Shown piece after piece: positions 30,783 to 40,119 of a stretch of 64,000 nucleotides of DNA. The notes beneath the pieces were generated by a model that saw nothing but the letters and a program-made list of their open reading frames with translations, was not told the origin of the DNA and searched no databases. This stretch comes from Streptomyces glomeratus. Its GTDB lineage: Bacteria > Actinomycetota > Actinomycetes > Streptomycetales > Streptomycetaceae. Positions within the stretch are counted from its first letter, which is position 1, and each line of letters opens with the position of its first letter. Position numbers and translations under genes: made by a program. The stretch covers positions 1 through 64,000 of the forward strand of contig NZ_JAKEEB010000003.1 of the NCBI RefSeq assembly GCF_021462825.1, in the 5' to 3' direction.

Positions 30783-32399
30783 TCAGCGGCCGAGGGCCCG
30801 GCGCCCGCGGCCCTGCGACAGCACCGGGAGATTGCTGCGGGACGGCGCGGAGGACCCGTTGTCCTCCTCGATCCGCAGCGCCAGTGCCGGACAGCGGCGA
30901 ACGGCCCGCAGAGCCTTCGCCTCCGCGTACAGCGGCACCGGCGCCTGCGCGACCGTCGGGAAGCCGTCGGCCCCCAGTTCGAAGACCTCCGGGAGGATGT
31001 CCGCGCACAGTCCGTGACCGCGGCACAGCGTCCAGTCGACGTAGATCTTCTGCCGGCTGGCGCCCGCCTCGGGCTCGGCCTGCCCGCCGCCCGGAATCCC
31101 CGTAGGAGCGCGGCCGCCCTCGAAGAGCGGCAGCACGCCCTCCACGGGCCTGCCGCAGCCGTTGCCGAGGACGTGCGCCGCCAGGTCGTCCGTGAAGGCC
31201 TTGATGGTCGATTCCAGGAACATCGCCGAGCCGTCCGGGTGGGAGCAGGCCCCACGTCTCTTCACGGCCTTGGCGACCTGCTTGAGGGCCTCCAGGGCGG
31301 CCGGACCGCCGCCGTTGAGGATGTCCTCCATACCGCGTGCCGCTGCGGGCAGCCCGAGGTAGCAGGGCCCGCACTGGCCCGCGCTCTCCTCGGCCAGCCA
31401 CTTGGCCACCTGCAGGGACTCACCGAGCGGGCAGGTCTCCTGGCTGATGGGGAGGATCGCGCCGGCACCGAGGGAGCCGCCGACGGCGTCCAGGGAGTTG
31501 CGCGAGACGATCGCCTCGTTGACCGTCACCGCGTCGATCCACTTGCCGTGGTAGCCGCCGGTCAGCACGCCCTGCGGGACCGGCGGGGCGCCGGCCAGCT
31601 GGAGCACGTACCGCAGCGGCACGCCCGTCGGGACCTCGATCACCATGGGGCGGCTGACGGCGCCGGAGACGGTGAGCATGACGGTGCCGGGCTCGTCGTA
31701 CAGCCCGGTGTTGCAGTAGCGCTCCGAACCGATGCGGGCGGCGATCGCGAGCTGGGCGAACGTCTCGGCGTTCGACAGCAGCGTGGGCGCGCCGCCCACG
31801 CCGCTCTGCGAGGCGCTGGTCTTGCGTCCGGGCGGGATGGCCGGCCCGCCGTCGATGGAACGGATCAGCGAGGCCGCGGCGCCGGTCACCATGCGCACCG
31901 GGTTGCGCTGCACCCGCGCGCGTATGGGCGCGCCACGCCGGTCGCTCAGGCCGCGCTCGGCCAGCGCCTGCTCCATCGAGCGCTCGGTGGAGGCCCGGGT
32001 CACGCCCACCACGAGCTGGCGTGCGCCGAGGGCCTCGGCGACCAGCAGGGCGCCGTCCAGGATGAGGTGCGGGGCACGGTTGATCAGCACCGTGTCCTTG
32101 CGGCAGGCCGGCTCGTCCTCGCTTCCGTTGACGACCACCACAGGCCGGATGCCACGGCGGATCGCCGACTCGGCGACCGACCGCAGCTTCTTGTGGAAGG
32201 GGAAGCCGGCGCCGCCGCGCCCCTTCAGGGAGATCTGCTCGGCCAGCTGTGCGAGCTGCTCGCCGCCCATCGGCTCGAGGGGGCCGTGCACCTTGAGGTG
32301 CATCGGCAGGTCGAGTCTCTCGACAAGGTCGAAGCCCGACGTGAGCTGCGGAAGTCCGACGACGCGGACCTCTGGGACGTCGGGCAGGGCCTCGTTCAC
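30783..32399 (-). CDS. NuoF-like flavoprotein with C-terminal ferredoxin domain
   Basis: 538 residues. The NADH/FMN domain has SLKGRGGAGFP and NGSEDEPACRKD; an SLBB-like section (VPTGVPLRYVLQLAG) and a NuoF Fe-S region follow. There the usual ESCGxCxPC is ESAGQCGPC, so one Cys ligand is Ala, although a downstream Cys (RRGACSHPDG) remains. Residues from about 450 form a ferredoxin with DWTLCRGHGLC and RRCPAL, typical of 3Fe-4S ferredoxins. It probably moves electrons between NAD(P)H or ferredoxin and the adjacent membrane cytochrome. GTG overlaps the stop of that upstream gene (GTGA). Confidence 0.85.
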   Translation of the reverse strand: MNEALPDVPEVRVVGLPQLTSGFDLVERLDLPMHLKVHGPLEPMGGEQLAQLAEQISLKGRGGAGFPFHKKLRSVAESAIRRGIRPVVVVNGSEDEPACRKDTVLINRAPHLILDGALLVAEALGARQLVVGVTRASTERSMEQALAERGLSDRRGAPIRARVQRNPVRMVTGAAASLIRSIDGGPAIPPGRKTSASQSGVGGAPTLLSNAETFAQLAIAARIGSERYCNTGLYDEPGTVMLTVSGAVSRPMVIEVPTGVPLRYVLQLAGAPPVPQGVLTGGYHGKWIDAVTVNEAIVSRNSLDAVGGSLGAGAILPISQETCPLGESLQVAKWLAEESAGQCGPCYLGLPAAARGMEDILNGGGPAALEALKQVAKAVKRRGACSHPDGSAMFLESTIKAFTDDLAAHVLGNGCGRPVEGVLPLFEGGRAPTGIPGGGQAEPEAGASRQKIYVDWTLCRGHGLCADILPEVFELGADGFPTVAQAPVPLYAEAKALRAVRRCPALALRIEEDNGSSAPSRSNLPVLSQGRGRRALGR

Positions 32400-33703
32400 T
32401 TAAAGCCTCCGGAAGGCGCGTTCCAGGGTTCGCCGGCCCCCGGCGTGTCGTAGGCGCCGGGAAGCGTTTCCGTCGCGGGACCGCTGTTGTACATGTTGTT
32501 CGAGTTGTACGTGCCGTAGGCGGCGTTCGTCTCACCTGTGTCGTACATGTCACTCGCGCCGTATGCGTTGTATCCCGAATTGCCGTAGGCCGGAACGGTG
32601 TAGCCGGTGTCCTGGAGCGGGTCGTACGCCGAGGGCGGCGCCTCGCCGACGGGCGGCGGCGAGGGGATCGGCCAGCTGCCGGAGGGGGCGCCGGCGCCGT
32701 CGACCCGGGGCATCGCCTCGGTGGCCTGCATGTCCATGGGCAGGTCCATGCGCCGGGTCGCGTCGGGTGTCATCGGGCCCTGCGCGCGCGGGGTGCCCGA
32801 GACGGCCCGGTAGGCGGCCGCGAAGCCGTTGCCCGGCTCCGGGGTCATGGTGCGGGCCGCAGGGGCCTCGTACAGGGGCGAGGAGGGCTGCGGGGGGATC
32901 AGCCCCGTGTCGGTGCCGCCGCGGCCCGCAGCGCGCGCTCCGAAGCCCGCGAGGGCGGCCGCGGCCTCCGCGTTGCGGGCGCGGCTGGCCTCCAGCTCGT
33001 CGCGCCCCGGCCGGTCGCCGGTCCCGATGACCGCGAAGATGCGGTCGGCCACCTTGCGCTTGAACGGGCGCGGGGCCGCGCGCAGTCCCAGCGCCGCCAT
33101 GACCCCGAGCAGGCACAGCTCGTACGACACCATGAAGAACGGCTTCGCCGCGCGTCCCGCGAACAGGCCGTGGATCAGCGCCGCGCACCAGGACGGGTAG
33201 GCCAGCATGTGCATCGCCCGCCAGCGCGCGGCGACGGGTGCCGGGGAGGCGAAGTTGCTGCGCAGGGCGCCGGTGACGCCCACGAAGATCATGAGCAGTC
33301 CGGCCAGGGAGCCGAGGCCGATGAGTCCGCCCGAGCCGCTGACGCCCAGGCTGAAGGGGATCAGCGCGGCGATCAGCACGGTGTGCTCGAGTGCCAGCTT
33401 GACCGTGATGTGCACCAGGAGGAACGCGATCGAGGCCACCGCGGTCGTCCGGTGCACGGCCTGGGCGACGATCCGCTGGCGGATGTTCAGGAAGATCCGG
33501 TCCTGGGCGACCAGCCCCCAGATCACCGAGCAGCTGAGGGAGACGAGCGAGAGGACACCCGCTCCGAAGTTGAGGAAGTCCCGGACTGCGTTTCCGCCGG
33601 CGAGCACGATGACGGGTATGAGCAGCAGTACCACAGCCGACGCAACGCCGTAGGCCGAGCGGCCCGGCTTGGGGAGCGAGCTGTTACTACGTGGAGGGTT
33701 CAT
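32396..33703 (-). CDS. Cytochrome b561 / ferric-reductase-like membrane protein
   Basis: 435 residues. Six or so membrane helices fill residues 1-240; two helices carry His pairs fit for heme (AVHRTTAVASIAFLLVHITV and MHMLAYPSWCAALIHGLF). The C-terminal ~200 residues are cytoplasmic, disordered and rich in Pro, Tyr and Asn (YNAYGASDMYDTGETNAAYG). ATG at 33703 has CGGAG upstream. Translation is coupled to the NuoF-like flavoprotein, so the pair looks like a transmembrane electron-transfer module. Electron acceptor and physiological role are unknown. Confidence 0.82.
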   Translation of the reverse strand: MNPPRSNSSLPKPGRSAYGVASAVVLLLIPVIVLAGGNAVRDFLNFGAGVLSLVSLSCSVIWGLVAQDRIFLNIRQRIVAQAVHRTTAVASIAFLLVHITVKLALEHTVLIAALIPFSLGVSGSGGLIGLGSLAGLLMIFVGVTGALRSNFASPAPVAARWRAMHMLAYPSWCAALIHGLFAGRAAKPFFMVSYELCLLGVMAALGLRAAPRPFKRKVADRIFAVIGTGDRPGRDELEASRARNAEAAAALAGFGARAAGRGGTDTGLIPPQPSSPLYEAPAARTMTPEPGNGFAAAYRAVSGTPRAQGPMTPDATRRMDLPMDMQATEAMPRVDGAGAPSGSWPIPSPPPVGEAPPSAYDPLQDTGYTVPAYGNSGYNAYGASDMYDTGETNAAYGTYNSNNMYNSGPATETLPGAYDTPGAGEPWNAPSGGFK

Positions 33704-33841
33704 GGGGGCAACTCCGAACAGTTTCGGGAAGGCGGTCCCGCTGCCGCACTCTAAAGGGGCTCCAAACCGAGCGGTACGAGGTTTGAGTTATTGGGTTGTT
33801 ATCTGAGGGCAACGGGGTGGTCGCGTTGTCCGATTAGCTGT

Positions 33842-33858
33842 TGTTACGCGAAGTAACA
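33842..33858. promoter_or_regulatory. Palindromic operator candidate upstream of the cytochrome gene
   Basis: TGTTAC (33842-33847), spacer GCGAA, GTAACA (33853-33858): a perfect 6+6 inverted repeat within an AT-richer stretch (33770-33900), about 140 nt before the cytochrome gene start on the minus strand and before the leuS leader on the plus strand. The rest of the 494-nt gap between the two genes holds the leuS leader and terminator. The regulator is unknown. Confidence 0.45.
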
Positions 33859-34031
33859 TTTGAACCTTGTTCAGCTTTTCGGGACCTTCACAACCGACCG
33901 TCGGAGAGTGAGTACGGTTGTGCCCCTCGTTGGGTTCAGTCGCCTTCGCATCCGGGCGTGCCGCCTCGCCGCCCGGAGGTGCCGCCCGAAGTCCGTCGCG
34001 GCACGCTCGGACGCTGGGGTACCCTGACGCC

Positions 34032-34070
34032 ATGCGTGCCGTACGCCTTCTGCTTAGCGGGCCGCGCTGA
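34032..34070 (+). CDS. Leucine-rich leader peptide of leuS ([12 protein letters not shown])
   Basis: A 12-codon ORF with three consecutive leucine codons, CTT CTG CTT (34047-34055); CTT is rare in this genome type. TACCCT (34020-34025) lies six nt before the ATG, so the leader may be translated from a leaderless mRNA. A hairpin (34077-34103) and an intrinsic terminator (34117-34141) follow before leuS. This is the layout of amino-acid attenuation: ribosome stalling at Leu codons would signal low charged tRNA-Leu. Confidence 0.7.
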   Translation: MRAVRLLLSGPR

Positions 34071-34116
34071 TCAGTCCCGACCACCGGTGCACCGGACGGT
34101 CGGAATCGGCGCGGCG

Positions 34117-34141
34117 TCCCCTCCTGTGCGAGGGGATTTTT
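34117..34141 (+). terminator. Attenuator terminator in the leuS leader
   Basis: TCCCCTC (34117-34123) pairs with GAGGGGA (34130-34136), loop CTGTGC, followed by five T. An upstream hairpin CCGACC/GGTCGG (34077-34082/34098-34103) and a possible alternative pair GCCGCGC (34061-34067) with GCGCGGC (34109-34115) may compete with it. Confidence 0.75.
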
Positions 34142-34197
34142 CGTTTCCTGGATGTCGCAGCCGCCGAGCAGAGACGATCGATGGAGCTTTGAGGATC

Positions 34198-37080
<2,883 letters not shown>

Positions 37081-37132
37081 CGTCGGCCGGCCTCGCATCC
37101 CACGGCCTTTTCGGTGTCGGGGTAGTCCCCTA

Positions 37133-37173
37133 CGGGCAGGTTCGGGGTTCTGGCGGAACCCCGGGCCTGCCCG
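37133..37173 (+). terminator. Terminator of leuS
   Basis: CGGGCAGG (37133-37140) pairs with CCTGCCCG (37166-37173), with an inner GGGGTTC/GAACCCC stem (37144-37150/37156-37162). Confidence 0.7.
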
Positions 37174-37233
37174 CTGCGTTTACCGTGGAAGAGCGGTGCA
37201 GCCACCGTCATGGCCGGCCGGAGGAGGAGCGTC

Positions 37234-37980
37234 GTGGAAGCCGTGTTGACCGTCATCGCGCTCCTGTTCGTGCTGTGCGTCGTGCTCGGGACGTATGCGA
37301 CGGTGAAAGCGGTCCGCGCGGCCAAACGCGGCGTGGACCGGACGATCGCGCAGGCCCGGCGCACGGTCGAGGACACCACCCTGCGCGCCAGGACCCTCGC
37401 CCAGCCAGGCCCCGCCGGTGAACTCGCCCAGCTCCGTCTGTCGCTGCGCACCTCCCTGCGGGCCACGCAGGACGCGCTGCACGCGGGTGTCGCCGAGGAC
37501 GAGTCGCTGAAGGAGTCGCTCGGCCTCTTCGAGCGTCTCAGCGCGCACGGACGCGAACTGGACGCGGAGCTACGGCGCCTGGAGACCGAGCCGGACCGGG
37601 GCATGCTCGCCGCCCGCCTGCCCGACCTGCGTGAGCGGACCGAGCGGATCACCCGGTCCGCGGACGCGCTGCGCTGGGCGGCACACGACCGGGCACGCAG
37701 GTTCGCCGACGACGACCTGGACACCCTGAGCGCGCAGATCGACGTGGAGGCGGGCGCTTTGCGCCATTGGACCAAGGAGCGGCCGAACCCGTCCGCTTCG
37801 CCCTGGCCGGAGGCACCGGCGCCCGAGCCCGCGGCCGCCGACGGCCAGACCTGGCCGGAGACGCCCGAGTCCCGTGCGGCGCATGATCCGTCCCGGCCCT
37901 CCAGGCCGTCTCTGACCCCACCCGGACAGCGGGCCGTGTACCCCTGGCAGAGGAAGCCCCGACCCGAGAGCACCACATGA
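37234..37980 (+). CDS. Membrane-anchored coiled-coil protein
   Basis: 248 residues. One N-terminal membrane helix (VLTVIALLFVLCVVLGTYATV) is followed by a basic then helical region (about 30-185) with heptad-like patterns (LGLFERLSAHGRELDAELRRL) and a Pro-rich tail. GTG at 37234 has GGAGGAGGAG at 37220-37229; an upstream ATG at 37210 is less well placed. I do not recognise a named family. It lies between leuS and the DegV gene. Confidence 0.7.
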   Translation: MEAVLTVIALLFVLCVVLGTYATVKAVRAAKRGVDRTIAQARRTVEDTTLRARTLAQPGPAGELAQLRLSLRTSLRATQDALHAGVAEDESLKESLGLFERLSAHGRELDAELRRLETEPDRGMLAARLPDLRERTERITRSADALRWAAHDRARRFADDDLDTLSAQIDVEAGALRHWTKERPNPSASPWPEAPAPEPAAADGQTWPETPESRAAHDPSRPSRPSLTPPGQRAVYPWQRKPRPESTT

Positions 37981-38052
37981 TTACGCCAAGGCGTGACCAG
38001 CTCGGAGGGGCCGGGCTGCCGCGCGCGCGTTCCGGCAGGTAACCTCCAGCTC

Positions 38053-38898
38053 ATGTCCCGCCATGTCGCTATCGTCACCGATTCAACGGCCTACCTGCCG
38101 CCGCGGACGATGGAGCGCCACGGCATCACCGCGGTGCCGCTCACCGTGGTGCTGGGTGACCAGGCGCTCGAGGAGGGGACCGAGATCTCGGCCCGCTCGC
38201 TCGCCGAGGCCCTGCAGAAGCGACGGTCCGTCACCACTTCCCGGCCCAGCCCCGAGCAGTTCGCCGAAACCTATCGCCAGGTGGCCGAGGCAGGCGCGAC
38301 CGACATCGTCTCACTGCACCTGTCCTCCGAGTTCTCCGGAACGTACGACGCCGCCGTGCTCGCCGGCCGTGACGCCCCGGTGCCGGTGCGGGTGGTGGAC
38401 ACCGGGATGGTCGCGATGGCCCTCGGCTTCTGCGCGTTGGCCGCCGCGGAGACCGCGGAGGCCGGCGGTACGGTCGACGAGGCGGTCACCGCCGCGCAGA
38501 AGAGGGCCGCGGACACCTCCGCCTACTTCTACGTCGACACGCTGGACTATCTGCGGCGGGGCGGCCGGATCGGGGCCGCGCAGGCGCTGCTGGGCTCCGC
38601 GCTGGCGGTGAAGCCGCTGCTCCAGCTGAACGGCGGACGTATCGAGCTGCTGGAGAAGGTGCGCACGGCGTCCAAGGCGATCGCCCGCCTCGAGGAGGTC
38701 GTGGCGGAGCGCGCGGGCAGGGGACAGGTCGACATCGCGGTCCACCATCTCGCCGCCCCCGAACGGGCGTCGGCTCTCGCGGACCGTCTGCGCGCACGGG
38801 TTCCCGGGCTGGCCGATCTGCATGTCAGCGAGGTCGGCGCGGTGATCGGGGCGCATACGGGGCCCGGACTGCTCGGGGCCGTGGTGTCGCCCCGGTGA
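38053..38898 (+). CDS. DegV family fatty-acid-binding protein
   Basis: 281 residues. VAIVTDSTAYLPP, VTTSRPSPEQF, SSEFSGTYDAA and VVDTGMVAMALG are DegV signatures, and YVDTLDYLRRGGRIG lines the lipid pocket. DegV/FakB-type proteins present fatty acids to FakA kinase, but no kinase gene is nearby. TAACCT (38040-38045) stands seven nt before the ATG, so a leaderless transcript is likely. Confidence 0.92.
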   Translation: MSRHVAIVTDSTAYLPPRTMERHGITAVPLTVVLGDQALEEGTEISARSLAEALQKRRSVTTSRPSPEQFAETYRQVAEAGATDIVSLHLSSEFSGTYDAAVLAGRDAPVPVRVVDTGMVAMALGFCALAAAETAEAGGTVDEAVTAAQKRAADTSAYFYVDTLDYLRRGGRIGAAQALLGSALAVKPLLQLNGGRIELLEKVRTASKAIARLEEVVAERAGRGQVDIAVHHLAAPERASALADRLRARVPGLADLHVSEVGAVIGAHTGPGLLGAVVSPR

Positions 38899-38913
38899 CC
38901 TTCCCGTCGCGTG

Positions 38914-39000
38914 GGCGATCGTGGTGACTGCCCTTTGTGGGTGCGATCGCGATGACCGCCGCTGTGGGGGCGACTACGGTGACTGCCCCTTGTGTGGGTG
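38914..39000. repeat. Three imperfect ~29-bp direct repeats before comEA
   Basis: Units resembling CGATCG-GGTGACTGCCCTTTGTGGG occur three times between 38914 and 39000. A TTATCCACA sequence, identical to a DnaA-box consensus, follows at 39007-39015. Function unknown; they lie between degV and comEA. Confidence 0.6.
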
Positions 39001-39066
39001 ACGGAGTTATCCACAACCGGCGAGTTTTCCCCGGGAATTGCCCAAGATCATCGCGAGGGCGGTGAT

Positions 39067-40119
39067 GTGCCCGATCGTCGGGGCATGGCACTTCGATCAC
39101 GTTCACGCACAGCCGTCTCCACCAGTGGCCCGGGCCGCAGCCCCGGTTCCGACGGCCGCACACGCCACCGGCTGCGCCATGCGCGGGGACATCCACGACG
39201 GAACCCCAAGAGCCCGTCGGCCGACGCACTGCGCCTGCGCGCCGAGGCACTCTTCGCCCAAGACCCTGCGGATGGCAAGGCACGGGGAAACGGGCCGCCG
39301 GTGGCAAACCGGGACACGGACGCCCCGCGGGACACCCCGGAGCACGACGGCCTTGCGCCCCCGGAGCGCGCGGCGACCGGCATGGCGTGGCGGGAGCGGG
39401 TCGGGCCGGCCCTGCGGGAGCGGATGCCGCTGTGGATGCAGTCGAGGTGCGGTCTGGAGCGCAGGAGCGTGGCCGCGCTGGGGGTGCTGCTCGTGGTGGC
39501 CGTGCTCTTCGCCGCGCAGCACTTCTGGTCCGGCCGCCCGCAACAGGTGCGGGCACCGGAGGTGGTGCGGGCGGCGGCGCGGTACGGAGCGCCGGGCGCA
39601 CTCGAAGCCGGGCGGTCGACGGCGCACGGAGTCTCGCCCGGTCCCCGCTTTGCGGGCGGTGCGGGGGCGGCGGGCCCGGCGGTCGTCGTGGATGTCACCG
39701 GCAAGGTGCGTAAGCCCGGGCTGCTGAGGCTCCCGCCCGGGTCCCGGGTCGCGGACGCCCTGCGGGCGGCGGGCGGAGTGCGCCCGGGTACGGACACCGA
39801 TGGCCTCAATCGTGCCCGCCTTCTGGTGGACGGCGAGCAGATCGTGGTGGGCGGCCCCGCACCCGCGCCGGGCACGGGCCCGGCGGCCCCGGTCGCCGGT
39901 CGTCCCGCCACGGGGGCGGCACCCGCGGGTCCGGTCTCGCTCGGCTCGGCGACCGTGGACCAGCTCGACACGCTGCCCGGGGTGGGGCCGGTGCTGGCGC
40001 AGCACATCATCGACTACCGCTCCCAGCACGGCGGCTTCCGCTCGGTCGACGAACTCCGCAACGTCAACGGCATCGGCGAGCGCCGCTTCGCCGACCTGCG
40101 AAATCTCGTCCGGCCATGA
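39067..40119 (+). CDS. comEA: ComEA-type DNA-binding protein
   Basis: 350 residues from GTG 39067 (GAGGGCGG upstream); ATG 39085 is an alternative. A long basic, disordered N-terminal part precedes a membrane helix (AALGVLLVVAVLFAAQHF), an SLBB-type domain (VVVDVTGKVRKPGLL) and C-terminal helix-hairpin-helix repeats (LDTLPGVGPVLAQHII, NVNGIGERRFADL). ComEA binds incoming DNA outside the membrane in naturally transformable bacteria. It overlaps comEC by four nt. Streptomyces are not known to be naturally competent, so the present role is unclear. Confidence 0.9.
   Translation: MPDRRGMALRSRSRTAVSTSGPGRSPGSDGRTRHRLRHARGHPRRNPKSPSADALRLRAEALFAQDPADGKARGNGPPVANRDTDAPRDTPEHDGLAPPERAATGMAWRERVGPALRERMPLWMQSRCGLERRSVAALGVLLVVAVLFAAQHFWSGRPQQVRAPEVVRAAARYGAPGALEAGRSTAHGVSPGPRFAGGAGAAGPAVVVDVTGKVRKPGLLRLPPGSRVADALRAAGGVRPGTDTDGLNRARLLVDGEQIVVGGPAPAPGTGPAAPVAGRPATGAAPAGPVSLGSATVDQLDTLPGVGPVLAQHIIDYRSQHGGFRSVDELRNVNGIGERRFADLRNLVRP

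Noticed and set aside
33841..34197. N-terminal extension of leuS upstream of 34198
   Set aside because: The extension would run through the leader peptide region and terminator; the conserved LeuRS N-terminus starts at 34198.
39007..39015. TTATCCACA as a replication origin signal
   Set aside because: A single DnaA-box 9-mer without further boxes or dnaA/dnaN genes is not an origin; kept only as a note in a finding.
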